A model generated the notes under the pieces. It was not told where the DNA came from. It made no database searches and saw nothing but the letters and a program-made list of their open reading frames with translations. The translations under genes and the position numbers were made by a program. 64,000 nt of DNA from Candidatus Latescibacterota bacterium (GTDB lineage Bacteria; Latescibacterota; UBA2968; GCA-2709665): NCBI GenBank assembly GCA_021295655.1, contig JAGWBX010000008.1:33141-97140 (forward strand), given 5' to 3'. This document shows positions 52,543 through 61,593 of the stretch, one piece after another. Numbering within the stretch: position 1 is the first letter of the stretch; each line of letters begins with the position of its first letter.

Positions 52543-55500
52543 TCAAATCTGCCCGAAGGCGTTTGCAAACTTCACAAAGTCGCCGAAGCCTATGGCGCCA
52601 TCCTCATCCAGGTCGAACTTTGCGTCATATCCCGCATCGCCTTCCCGCAATCCGAATTGTCGCGCGAACAGCACGAAGTCCGCAAAGCCCACCGAACCGT
52701 CATCATTGAAGTCCGCGCTGGGGGTCTTCGGAGGCTCGACGGGCGGTTGTTCCGTCGCCGCGAGGTCCCACAACAGCATGGTGCCATCTCGCGATCCCGA
52801 CACCAGCCTGCCCGCCTCGTCCAGAAACGCCACCGAATAAACCCAGCCGCTGTGCCCTTCCAGCGCGGCGGTCTCCGCATGTGTGGCCACGTCCCAGGTT
52901 CGCACGGTGCCGTCCTGCGACCCGGAAGCCAGCGTGCTCCCGTCCGCCGAAAACGCCACCGAATAGACCCAGCCGCTGTGTCCTTTCAGCGTGGCGGTCT
53001 CCGTACGTGTGGCCACGTCCCATATACGCACCGTGCCGTCCTCCGACCCGGAAGCCAATGTGCTCCCATCACTCGAAAACGCCACCGAATAGACCCAGCC
53101 GCTGTGTCCTTCCAGCGTGGCGGTCTCAGATCGCGAACCCACGTCCCACAGCTTGATCGTGTGATCGCTCGACCCCGAGGCCAGCGTGCTCCCGTCCGGC
53201 GAAAACGCCACCGAGCCGATCCCGCCCGTAAGCTGATGCCCTTCGAAGACTGCGACCTGGGCCGCCGTCGCCACGTCCCACAGCGGCGCCGTGCCATGCC
53301 TCAACCCGGCGGCCAGCGTGCTCCCGTCTGGAGAGACCGCCACCGAATAGACCCAGCTGCGCGCGTCGAGTGTGGCGCTTTCGTTTCGCGTCGCCACGTC
53401 CCACAGCCTGATTGAGCGGTCGCTCGACCCCGAGGCCAGCGCGGCGCCGTCGGAAAAAAACGCGACCGAACGCACTCGGTCCGTGTGTCCATGTAATCTG
53501 GCGATCTCGGTCTGGCTTGCCACGTCCCATAGCCTCACGCTGTTGTCCGGAGACCCGGTAGCCAGCGTCCCGCCGTCGGACGATAGGGTCATGGAGGACA
53601 AATGCATGTATCCGTGAACGGTTGCGGCATTGCCGGTTGCCACGTTGCGAACGATGACGGAGCCGTCCACCGAACCCGAGGCGAGAATGAAACCGGTACG
53701 TGAGAACGCGACCGAATGGACGCTCCCCCGGTGTTCACGCAGCGTGTCCTTCAGTTCGCGCGTATCAACGTCCCACAGCTTGACCGTGCCGTCCTCCGAG
53801 CAGGTAGCCAGCGTACTCCCGGCGTCCGAAAACGCCACTGAGTGGACGCCGTCCGTATGCGCTTCCAGTACGGCCGCCTCGGTTCGAGCGGCCGCGTCCC
53901 ACAGCTTGACCCTGCCATCCGCCAATCCCGCGGCCAGCGTGCTCCCGTCGTCCGAAAACGCCACTGAATGGACACCGTCCGCATGCCCTTCCAGCGTGGC
54001 CGCTTCGGTTCGCGAGGCCGCGCCCCACAGCTTGACCGTACCGTCCGCGGAGCCGGTGGCCAGCATGGCGCCGTCGGACGAAAACGCCAACGAAGTCACA
54101 CGACCCGAGTGCGACCGCAGGTTGGCGACCCAGGCTTGCGCGTCCACGTCCCAGAGCCCGACCGTGCCCTCTTCTGCGCCGGCGGCGAGTGTGGCCCCGT
54201 CCTCCGAAAATGCCACCGATACGATCGTGCCCGCACTTCCTTCGAGCGTCGCAATGCGCGTGCCGGTGCCGGGATTCCAGAGTTCTACCTCACCGTTAGC
54301 CAAACCCGCCGCGAGGGTGCCGGACCTTGAAAACGCCACCGAATGCACACGTTCGCGACCCGAAAGCAGTGCAGCGTCGCGGGACCGGCTCACGTCATAC
54401 AGCCACACGCCCACGCCGCTTGCCACGGCCAGTATATCTCCGTCCCTCGACAGGGATAACGCGCGGTCGCTCGGGCTGAGGGCTCCTCTGCCCAGGCGTG
54501 CCGTCGCCCGATCGGGCAGGCGCCACTTGCGTGGATCACCGTCCATCACGACGGAGGGGGTTCCCACTCCTTCCGCGGAAAAGGACGCCAGTTCACGATC
54601 GCCGAGCGTAACTGCGACGGTGTTCGTCCCCGCACGGATCCCAAGCGTCAGTACGACTGATGCGCGGCCGTCCTCGTCCGTCCGTGTCCGCTGGACTGTG
54701 AAACGGCCGCTGAGCCTCCCCTGTCCGGCGGAGACCGTAAAGGTTACGGCGATATCGGGCAATGGCTCGCCATTGTGGTCTTGCACTTCCACAACAAGAG
54801 GGTCGGCAAGCGTTCCGCCCGGTACACCCTCCTGCCCGCCGCCGGAGATAATTTCCAGCGAAAGCGGCCGGAGGCCCGGCCACTCGGACAGGTCCCACAA
54901 CAGTACGGTACCGTCTTCCGACCCGGAAACCAGCGTGACCGGGTCCGCCGAAAATACAACCGAATTGACCTTGCCGTTATGCCCCTCCAGCGTCGCGACC
55001 TCGGTTCGCGTGCTTACGTCCCAAAGCTTGATGGCGTTGTCGTGCGACCCGGAGGCGAGCCGGCTGCCGTCCATTGAAAAATCGAGGGATCCGACACCGC
55101 CCGTATGACCCTGGAAGGTGGCGAGCTGCGAATGCGTGGCCACGTCCCACAGTTTGATCGTGTTGTCGCTCGACCCGGAGACCACCGTGCTCCCGTCCGG
55201 CGAAAACACGACCGTGTTGACACGTCCTCTATGTCCTTCGAGTACGGCCGTGCGTGAGCGCGACGCCACGTCCCACAGAATGACCGTGCCTTCCGCCGAC
55301 CCCGCGGCAAGCGCGTCGCCGTCCGGCGAAAATACGACCGACGCAACGCCATCCGCGCCACCGTTGAGGGTGGCGGCCACGCGACGGGTGTCGTCTTCCC
55401 AAAGCAACACCTTGCCGTCATCGGACGTGGTAGCCAGCAGGGACCCATCGGGCGAATATGCGGCCGAACTCACAGCATCCCCATGCCCTTCAAAAGTAGC

Positions 55501-56802
55501 GGCCGCCGTCCGGGTGGCCATGTCCCAGAGAATGACCGTACTGTCCCGTGACGCGGTAACCAGCGTGTCCCCGTCTGGCGCATACGCCAGCGAAGTGACG
55601 CTTCCGCTGTGCCCTGCGAGGATACCAAACTGCATTCGTGCGCTCAGGTCCCACAGGTCTACCGCTCCCCCCGCCGACCCGGTGGCCAGCGTGTCTCCGT
55701 CCGGCGAGAATCCGACCGATGTGATCGCGGATTTATGTCCGCCAAATGCGACGAAATACCCTGTCGCCGCGTCCCAGAACCTCACCGTGCCATCCGCCGA
55801 TCCGGTGGCGAACGTGCCGCCGTCCTTCGAAAACACCAATGACGTGACTTTGTCCGTATGTCCTTCGAGCGTATCGACCAATCTTCGTTTGGCGACGTTC
55901 CACAGCATAAGGGTGCCACCCGCCGACGCGGTGGCCAGTGTGTCCGCATCCGGCGAAAACGCGACCAGCGTGATGCCGCCGGTTTCGCCCCTGAGGGTGT
56001 CCGAATCCGTTTGCGAGGCCAGGTTCCACAGAACCACCGTGCTGTCGCCCGTCGCGGTTGCCAGGGTACCGCCGTCACGCGAAAACGACAGCGACGTCAC
56101 AAAATCCGCAAACCCTTCGAGCGTATCGCCCCGGGTCTGCGCGGTCGCGTCCCACAAAAGCACCCTGCCATCCTCCGACGCCGTGGCAAGCGTGCCACCG
56201 TCCGGCGAGTATGCGATCGAAGTGATTCTTTCCGTATGCCCTTCGAGTGTACCCGACAGTGTTCGGGAAGCCACGTCCCACAGGAATACCGTGCCTTCTT
56301 CTGTTGTGGTGGCCAGTGTGTCCCCTGCCGGAGAAAATAACGCCGCATTGACTCTGCCCGAGTGCCCATCCAGGGTTGCTGTCTCCGATCGGGTGGCCAC
56401 GTCCCAGAGCAATACCGTGCCGGCCTCGGATACGGTCGCCACTGTACTTCCGTCCGTCGAAAACGACACCGAGGCGATTCGTACCGGGCTCGGCAGCAGT
56501 GCCAGGGTGCGGGCCGTGGTTCCATCGTACAGCCAGACGCCGATGCCACTCGCAACGGCCAGCGTTCGCCCGTCCGGAGAAACGTCTACCTCGCGGCTCC
56601 CGAATCCTATCGCGCCTTTCCCCAGGCGCGCGGTCGCGCCGTCGGGGAGATGCCATGTCCGGTAGTCTGCCTCCTCTATCGCTTCCTGACCGGCGACGGA
56701 TGCCGGGAGTCCGCAAAGCAGCGCCAGGACCATCAGTAACGGGATCATCGATCTCCGATCGGAGATCGGGTTGGTCTTGCCATGCGCCTTTACAGTTGCC
56801 AT
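52543..56802 (-). CDS. Giant secreted protein: two tandem WD40 propellers, Ig-like linker and dockerin-like C-terminus
   Basis: A 1419-residue exported protein. The signal peptide ends PASVAGQ. Residues about 40-610 hold about 14 WD40 units (for example GTVLLWDVATRSETATLDGH), then a bacterial Ig-like domain (ADPLVVEVQDHNGEPLPDIAVTF), then about 14 further units from about residue 775. Both halves open with a similar block (WHLPDGATARLGKGAI and WRLPDRATARLGRGAL), so the protein arose by duplication. The end, DFNDDGSVGFADFVLFARQFG and FDLDEDGAIGFGDFVKFANA, is a dockerin-like Ca2+-binding pair. The start at 56802 has GGAGG 11 bases upstream; 57000 in the track is too early. Probably binds a surface or matrix partner. 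Confidence 0.88.
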   Translation of the reverse strand: MATVKAHGKTNPISDRRSMIPLLMVLALLCGLPASVAGQEAIEEADYRTWHLPDGATARLGKGAIGFGSREVDVSPDGRTLAVASGIGVWLYDGTTARTLALLPSPVRIASVSFSTDGSTVATVSEAGTVLLWDVATRSETATLDGHSGRVNAALFSPAGDTLATTTEEGTVFLWDVASRTLSGTLEGHTERITSIAYSPDGGTLATASEDGRVLLWDATAQTRGDTLEGFADFVTSLSFSRDGGTLATATGDSTVVLWNLASQTDSDTLRGETGGITLVAFSPDADTLATASAGGTLMLWNVAKRRLVDTLEGHTDKVTSLVFSKDGGTFATGSADGTVRFWDAATGYFVAFGGHKSAITSVGFSPDGDTLATGSAGGAVDLWDLSARMQFGILAGHSGSVTSLAYAPDGDTLVTASRDSTVILWDMATRTAAATFEGHGDAVSSAAYSPDGSLLATTSDDGKVLLWEDDTRRVAATLNGGADGVASVVFSPDGDALAAGSAEGTVILWDVASRSRTAVLEGHRGRVNTVVFSPDGSTVVSGSSDNTIKLWDVATHSQLATFQGHTGGVGSLDFSMDGSRLASGSHDNAIKLWDVSTRTEVATLEGHNGKVNSVVFSADPVTLVSGSEDGTVLLWDLSEWPGLRPLSLEIISGGGQEGVPGGTLADPLVVEVQDHNGEPLPDIAVTFTVSAGQGRLSGRFTVQRTRTDEDGRASVVLTLGIRAGTNTVAVTLGDRELASFSAEGVGTPSVVMDGDPRKWRLPDRATARLGRGALSPSDRALSLSRDGDILAVASGVGVWLYDVSRSRDAALLSGRERVHSVAFSRSGTLAAGLANGEVELWNPGTGTRIATLEGSAGTIVSVAFSEDGATLAAGAEEGTVGLWDVDAQAWVANLRSHSGRVTSLAFSSDGAMLATGSADGTVKLWGAASRTEAATLEGHADGVHSVAFSDDGSTLAAGLADGRVKLWDAAARTEAAVLEAHTDGVHSVAFSDAGSTLATCSEDGTVKLWDVDTRELKDTLREHRGSVHSVAFSRTGFILASGSVDGSVIVRNVATGNAATVHGYMHLSSMTLSSDGGTLATGSPDNSVRLWDVASQTEIARLHGHTDRVRSVAFFSDGAALASGSSDRSIRLWDVATRNESATLDARSWVYSVAVSPDGSTLAAGLRHGTAPLWDVATAAQVAVFEGHQLTGGIGSVAFSPDGSTLASGSSDHTIKLWDVGSRSETATLEGHSGWVYSVAFSSDGSTLASGSEDGTVRIWDVATRTETATLKGHSGWVYSVAFSADGSTLASGSQDGTVRTWDVATHAETAALEGHSGWVYSVAFLDEAGRLVSGSRDGTMLLWDLAATEQPPVEPPKTPSADFNDDGSVGFADFVLFARQFGLREGDAGYDAKFDLDEDGAIGFGDFVKFANAFGQI

Positions 56803-57152
56803 TGGGGTTAACACCTCCATTTTCATCCACTGTGCAGGGAACGCCAGGGCACGGCGCCGGATCGCGATCGGCGCCGAATAGGTACGGAAACGTCTACGTG
56901 GCAATAATATACGAGAAGTTTCGGTTAAATCGCGATCTTTTTGGCAAACATCGCCGACATTTGGTTTGAAAACCCGGTGTGAGCGTTGCGATCCAGCCAC
57001 GCGACAGCACGACAGAACGCAGAACGCCAGGAGGGGTCGTCCTGTTCAATCGGCAGGCATCAAGGCACGTTCAGGCGGGGCACAACCCTTAGCGAAGAGT
57101 GTGCCGCATTGGAGCATCGGGAAGAATCAGCTGACTTCACCGGGTTCGAGGG

Positions 57153-57176
57153 TCCACACACACATGTGTGTGTGGA
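57153..57176. promoter_or_regulatory. Perfect 24-bp palindrome
   Basis: TCCACACACACATGTGTGTGTGGA is its own reverse complement. It lies about 350 bases upstream of the WD40 start and about 40 bases before the promoter of copy B. It could be a protein-binding site or a dinucleotide-repeat artefact. Confidence 0.5.
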
Positions 57177-57213
57177 TTCCGGTCATCGCTGTCGATTAAG
57201 TGAGGAGAGGGTA

Positions 57214-57242
57214 TTGACTGGCAGGCGGGAATCGGATATATC
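57214..57242 (+). promoter_or_regulatory. Predicted promoter of hairpin unit copy B
   Basis: TTGACT, 17 bases, TATATC, reading rightward; the expected start lies about six bases before the conserved hairpin. Confidence 0.5.
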
Positions 57243-57254
57243 TTACTTGTGATT

Positions 57255-57327
57255 CAGGACGCGGGCCTCATTCGCGTACTCCGCCTGTTCCACCCTCCCG
57301 GCAGGCTGAGACGCGGATAGAGGCCCG
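57255..57327 (+). ncRNA. Candidate small structured RNA, copy B
   Basis: CAGGACGCGGGCCTC ... GGATAGAGGCCCG as in copy A. The inner stem is CTC-CG-CCTG pairing with CAGG-CT-GAG. It lies between the WD40 gene and the GT51-like gene. No poly-T terminator follows. Confidence 0.4.
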
Positions 57328-57388
57328 TATTATAAAACCCTCTTACGACGCCGTAACCGCGCGCTGTTCCCGCGTAGGGACCAGGCTG

Positions 57389-58012
57389 TCACCACACGGC
57401 GGGATGGCTGCCGGACAGGATGAGCGGCCGGGCGGATTCGGTGCGGTGCTGCGCAGGTGTAATCAGCTTGTCATTCAGGAGGTCCAGCAGGAGGCGGTTC
57501 CGAAGTTCCAATGAACCTTCGGGGTCGCTTACGGGTAACGGCGCATCGGGAAAGCGGGCGATTTGGAACAGCAGGATCGCTTCGCCCGCGGTCAGCCGGT
57601 CCGGCGGTACGCCGAAGTAAGCGCGAGCGGCGTCTTCGAATCCCAGCACTGGGCTTCGTCGAGGAAAAGGGAAGGGCGTCTGGTTGAAAAAGAGAGCCAA
57701 CAGGCTTTCTTTTTCGTATTTGAGGGTGATCAGGAACGGGTAACAGGTCCGCCTCAGCCAACCTGAGGGATTGGCACTGCCCGGGCGAGCGAGTTGTTCG
57801 GCAAGCAGGCGGGCAAGATCCGCAGTCGACAAAGAGTCTGCGACCCTCAGCAGGACAGGGGGGAGACCGGTGGCTGCGAGGTTGGCAGGCTGAGAGCCCA
57901 GAAGGACGTCCAGATCCTTCGAATACCCATTGAGGACAACGCCGAATACCGAGGCCGCGAGCGCCACCGTAGTCAGGATCATCAGAACGGATCGAAAGGA
58001 CGGTCTTGCCAT
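57389..58012 (-). CDS. Short GT51 (transglycosylase)-like membrane protein lacking the catalytic Glu motif
   Basis: A 207-residue protein with one N-terminal membrane helix (SVLMILTTVALAASVFGVVL). The body matches the second half of the peptidoglycan glycosyltransferase (GT51) fold: ADLARLLAEQLARPG (in place of STITQQLAKN), LKYEKESLLALFFNQTPFPF (in place of KEEILELYLN), and FEDAARAYFGVPPDRLTAGEAILL (A-A-x-x-YFGK-x-x-x-L-x-x-EA-x-LL). The first GT51 motif, with catalytic Glu (EDxxFxxHxG), is absent, so transglycosylase activity is unlikely. It overlaps the stop of the upstream gene (TAATG), so the two are translationally coupled. May be a regulatory relic or scaffold. Confidence 0.6.
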   Translation of the reverse strand: MARPSFRSVLMILTTVALAASVFGVVLNGYSKDLDVLLGSQPANLAATGLPPVLLRVADSLSTADLARLLAEQLARPGSANPSGWLRRTCYPFLITLKYEKESLLALFFNQTPFPFPRRSPVLGFEDAARAYFGVPPDRLTAGEAILLFQIARFPDAPLPVSDPEGSLELRNRLLLDLLNDKLITPAQHRTESARPLILSGSHPAVW

Positions 58013-59322
58013 TATCCGATCTCCAGAATCCAGTCCGCGGCGGCGCTGAGGTCGTCAGCAACAAAATCCGCGTGTCCGGGAGACATCTTCGCCAGCGCCG
58101 CGGGACCGGAACCCGTCCTCACCAGGATGGACGCGCGACAGCCGGCGTTGCGCCCGGCGTCCACGTCGCTTTTTCTGTCACCAATCATGAAAGACACGGA
58201 AAGGTCCAGATTGAGGTCTTCGGCCGCGGCATGCAGCATCGCGGGACTGGGCTTCGTCTCCGGACGATCTGTACGATGTTCCGGCAGCACGGCGATCGGA
58301 CTGCCATATCGGCAGTAGACCCCGTCAAGTTCCATGCCCGACAATCCAAGCAGGGCGGCCATGCGGTCGTTCACGGCGCCGACGGTTTCGGTGGTGACGT
58401 ATCCCTGGCCCACCGCGGTCTGGTTCGAAACAACGACGAGCGCGTAACCGGCGCGCTTCAACTTCGCAAGTGACTCCGCCGCGCCGGGCAGCAGGCTGAA
58501 ACACTCCGGACCGGTGCGGTAGGCGGGAGCAGGGCTCACGGTGCCGTCACGGTCCAGGAATACGGCCCGCCGCATTGGCATGTCCGCCGGACGGAGATGG
58601 ATTTCAGTCTGCGTGACGCCGCCCTGATCGATGGTGTAGATGCGAAACGGGTGCGGCGGCTCCCCGAACGCGGGCGCGTTGGCGAAGTGGACGTGGCCTT
58701 CCCTGAACAGGCTGTCCCCCTTGTGGTAGTGGCCGCTGAGTACCAGGCGCACCCGGCTGTCGGCCAGGAGGGCCGCCTTGAGGCTCCCGGCCTCCCTGTA
58801 GGCGTGGGGATAGCCGCCCGTGCGCTCGGGCGAGACGAGGTAGTGTTGAAGATGGATCTGAGGGCGCGGGTCGTCGTCGCTCAGCGCGGCGAGAAACCGT
58901 TCGCGCTGCGTCCCCATGCGCTGGGGAAAGTTGCCTTCCACTTCATCGTCGAAAAACAGCAGGACGCGATGCCCGGCAACGTGGAAATCGTCGGGAAGGT
59001 CGCCGTAGACACGGTGGAAGGAATCGGGATGGTCATGGTTCCCGTAGAGCCACGCGACGGGGCTGGTCAGCGTCGCGAAGCACCCCCGGACCAGGCGGAG
59101 ATCTTTTTCGCCGAGCGCGATGTGCTTCGCGTCGTGCATTCCATAAAAAGGGTGGTCAACCAGGTCGCCGGTAACGACAACGAGATCAGGGGATTCTCTG
59201 CGAATGCGGTCCACCGCCTGTGAAATGAGATCCGGCATATGCCGGCTCAAGCGCCGGGAAATGGTGGAGGTACCCGGAAGATGGTGGCGGAGATGAAAGT
59301 CGGAAATGTGAGCGATCTTCAT
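58012..59322 (-). CDS. Metallophosphoesterase fused to a GmhB-like HAD phosphatase
   Basis: A 436-residue fusion. Residues 1-240 are a calcineurin-like phosphoesterase with HISDFHLRHH (D-x-H), VVTGDLVDHP (GD), WLYGNHDHPD (GNHD), LQHYLVSPE and VLSGHYHKG (GHxH). Residues about 250-430 are a HAD domain: RRAVFLDRDGTVSP (motif I), VVVSNQTAVGQGYV (motif II, typical of GmhB/HisB-like), a Cys-containing segment VYCRYGSPIAVLPEH, RPETKPSPAML and MIGDRKSDVDAGRNAGC (motif III/IV). GmhB removes a phosphate in heptose biosynthesis. The zinc-finger Cys pattern of GmhB is incomplete. It lies 13 bases after the esterase gene and overlaps the GT51-like gene by one base. Confidence 0.83.
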   Translation of the reverse strand: MKIAHISDFHLRHHLPGTSTISRRLSRHMPDLISQAVDRIRRESPDLVVVTGDLVDHPFYGMHDAKHIALGEKDLRLVRGCFATLTSPVAWLYGNHDHPDSFHRVYGDLPDDFHVAGHRVLLFFDDEVEGNFPQRMGTQRERFLAALSDDDPRPQIHLQHYLVSPERTGGYPHAYREAGSLKAALLADSRVRLVLSGHYHKGDSLFREGHVHFANAPAFGEPPHPFRIYTIDQGGVTQTEIHLRPADMPMRRAVFLDRDGTVSPAPAYRTGPECFSLLPGAAESLAKLKRAGYALVVVSNQTAVGQGYVTTETVGAVNDRMAALLGLSGMELDGVYCRYGSPIAVLPEHRTDRPETKPSPAMLHAAAEDLNLDLSVSFMIGDRKSDVDAGRNAGCRASILVRTGSGPAALAKMSPGHADFVADDLSAAADWILEIG

Positions 59323-59335
59323 TCAGACGTCCATA

Positions 59336-61327
59336 TTACGGGAGCCGCCGGGAATTCGTGAGCCAGTCGTGCAACGCGGTTCGGTTGACACGGCGCGAAG
59401 AGATCCGCAGTTCCGGGCAGGCATCCGCGGCGCGATAACAAGAGCGGAATTCATCTATGGGAAAGTCGTTGCCGGTATTGTGGACGTAAAGCGGCCCCGG
59501 TGCGATCAGCGCGGCGGCCGTGCGGATGTCTCCGGCCGCGCGGATTGCCGGAATGTAGAGGCGTTCTGCCCAATGGGCATCGTCACTGGCGCGGAACCGG
59601 TTTCCGTCGACGACCGTGCGGCCGAGGCTGGGCGCGAGGGCACGCGCGAACAGGCACCACAGCCCGGCCTCGCCCATGCCCGCGATGTGACAGACGTTCA
59701 CGTCCTCGCGGGAACGGAGATAGGCCAGTGCCGTGAGAATGTCCTGTACCCGGCACGATGTATCGCTGGGGTTGTAAGTGTTGAAATGCGGTACCCCGGT
59801 GTCCCGGAGACCGGTGTTTGAAGGCGATGCGCCAACGAGGAACGGGCTGATGGTCAGGACCCGCTGACCTCTTCTGAGAAGGTCGCCGACGACAGGGCCG
59901 GGCAAGCCGCTGTCGGGGTCTGAGGCAGCGTCGTTGCCGCCAGGATGTACCAGCAATGTGCCCGCTGATTTCTCCGGGCCGTTTCGCGGCAGAAACAGCC
60001 GTGCCGGAACGCGGTCCCCGAAATCCGGCCGGCCCAGCAGTAGCCGCTGAACGATATGTCTGCTCGTCCTTGTGCGCCCCATATCCCTGGCAAGCGCCTC
60101 CCCGGGATACCCGGCGGCGACGGCCTGCCGGAACGCCGGGGCCATCCGCTCTTTGAACCCGCGCAGAGAGGCCGGGGTGTCGGGCAGTGCGTCTTTCAGG
60201 CGCGACTCGGACCGGCCGATCAGTAAATCTGTGAGCCCGTTTGAGTCTAACGCGCCGGCGGGAGGCTTCCGGCTATGGAATACCAGCAGGGCCTCGTCGG
60301 GTTCAACGGTAAAGGCGCTCTCCCTGAACGGCGCGTCCCTGCCAAGCAGCCATCTTCCGAACCATCTGTAGACGAGTTCACGGCTCTCGCGGTTATAGTT
60401 GTGCCCGGCGTCGACCTGTGCGGCGGAGACCCTGTCCGCAGCGTCGTACAAACTGTAGATTTCCCTTATTGCAGGGTATTCCAGTTCGGGCGTGTTGCAT
60501 GTCCAGTCGCCGGAGGCGGAAACCAGGAAAAGAGGACGCGGCGCCAGGGCCGCTGCGATCTCGACGTTGTTGATATCCAGGCGGAGATGGCCCTGGTTTT
60601 CACAGTTGCATCCGCCCTGCATGTGGGCCGAAATCATATTGACGGGGGCCGCTGCCCCGACCCTGTCGTCCACGGCCGCCAGCAGGAAGGTCTGGGTGCC
60701 GCCGCCGGATGCGCCGGTGCAGCCGATCCGGTCCGGGTCCACGCCCGGCAGCGACTGCAGGAAGTCGACAACGCGGATGCTGTTCCAAAGCTGCAGCCCC
60801 AGAACGCCGATCCCCCACAGGTCCTCCCTGCGTCCGCCGAATTCCCGGTGCTCGATCTGGCTGCTGTCGTTGTACCCCGCCATGTCATACGAAAACACGA
60901 CGTGGCCCTGCCGGGCCAGGTTGATACATCGGCCCGGTATCGAACCAAAGGACGTGTCGTCGTTCTCGAAGCGGCCGTGGCGGCAGTGGCCGTGCGGGCA
61001 GGCGATCCCCGGGTGGGGTCCATCATCGGACGGACGATACAGGTTGCCGCACACCAGAAACCCGGGCAACGACTCGAAGTAGACTTTCTCCACGGAATAG
61101 CCCCCGCGTTCCACGCGTCCGAAAATACGCGCATTGAGGGGGTTTTTCCGCGGCAGCGGGTACAGCCCCGCGACAACGAGGATATGGCGGCGTATGTGTG
61201 CCGCGCGGGCTTTCCAGACGTTCAGGGAAGAATAGGAGGCCAGGGTCCATGGCGTGTGTACGTGACGTGATTCGGCCAGGCGCACGTCGGGTATGGCCTC
61301 GGAGGTATGATCTGCAACGGTAGCCAC
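59336..61327 (-). CDS. Tandem alpha/beta-hydrolase (acetylxylan-esterase/dienelactone-hydrolase-like) protein
   Basis: A 663-residue protein with two alpha/beta-hydrolase-like halves. The first has GIACPHGHCRHGRFEND, DMAGYNDSS, GCTGASGGGTQTFL (G-x-S-x-G nucleophile elbow) and DAGHNYNRESRELVY (catalytic His). The second has LLVHPGGNDAASDP, then HIAGMGEAGLW, where Glu stands in place of the nucleophile serine, and YVHNTGNDFP. So only the first half is likely to be active. I place the start at GTG 61327 with GAGGAG nine bases upstream; the track start at 61519 adds a low-quality tail. Predicted esterase or peptidase of a plant- or polymer-derived compound. Confidence 0.75.
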   Translation of the reverse strand: MATVADHTSEAIPDVRLAESRHVHTPWTLASYSSLNVWKARAAHIRRHILVVAGLYPLPRKNPLNARIFGRVERGGYSVEKVYFESLPGFLVCGNLYRPSDDGPHPGIACPHGHCRHGRFENDDTSFGSIPGRCINLARQGHVVFSYDMAGYNDSSQIEHREFGGRREDLWGIGVLGLQLWNSIRVVDFLQSLPGVDPDRIGCTGASGGGTQTFLLAAVDDRVGAAAPVNMISAHMQGGCNCENQGHLRLDINNVEIAAALAPRPLFLVSASGDWTCNTPELEYPAIREIYSLYDAADRVSAAQVDAGHNYNRESRELVYRWFGRWLLGRDAPFRESAFTVEPDEALLVFHSRKPPAGALDSNGLTDLLIGRSESRLKDALPDTPASLRGFKERMAPAFRQAVAAGYPGEALARDMGRTRTSRHIVQRLLLGRPDFGDRVPARLFLPRNGPEKSAGTLLVHPGGNDAASDPDSGLPGPVVGDLLRRGQRVLTISPFLVGASPSNTGLRDTGVPHFNTYNPSDTSCRVQDILTALAYLRSREDVNVCHIAGMGEAGLWCLFARALAPSLGRTVVDGNRFRASDDAHWAERLYIPAIRAAGDIRTAAALIAPGPLYVHNTGNDFPIDEFRSCYRAADACPELRISSRRVNRTALHDWLTNSRRLP

Positions 61328-61593
61328 GTGGCGTTTCTCCTCACGCGTACCCGTCGGGTCGTGTCCGGATCTGGTTAAGGTGTACAACCGCGGGGCAGCC
61401 GAAACCGGCCGCGACAACCCGCCCGGACGGGCGGATACGGCGGCAGCGTCCGGAAATCGCAACCAGCAAGGGAAACCCTTCGGACGCGACAGATTTCGGA
61501 AAGATAAAGCCCCCGTCATCGAAATGCAAGGCGCATCGGGGCAAGAATCCGATGCGCAGATCCGGCTGGATTGATACCATTGAATTCGCTATA

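Larger units (their letters stand above)
56803..57388. other. Gene-free stretch upstream of the WD40 gene
   Basis: No gene is seen. It holds the 24-bp palindrome at 57153-57176 and hairpin unit copy B (promoter 57214-57242, RNA candidate 57255-57327). A convincing promoter for the WD40 gene itself was not found. Confidence 0.5.

Noticed and set aside
53630-56665. Long plus-strand ORFs 53630-55108 and 55118-56665 opposite the WD40 gene
   Set aside because: They are antisense frames kept open by the repetitive GC-rich WD40 coding sequence; serine/arginine-rich, no motif, no ribosome site.
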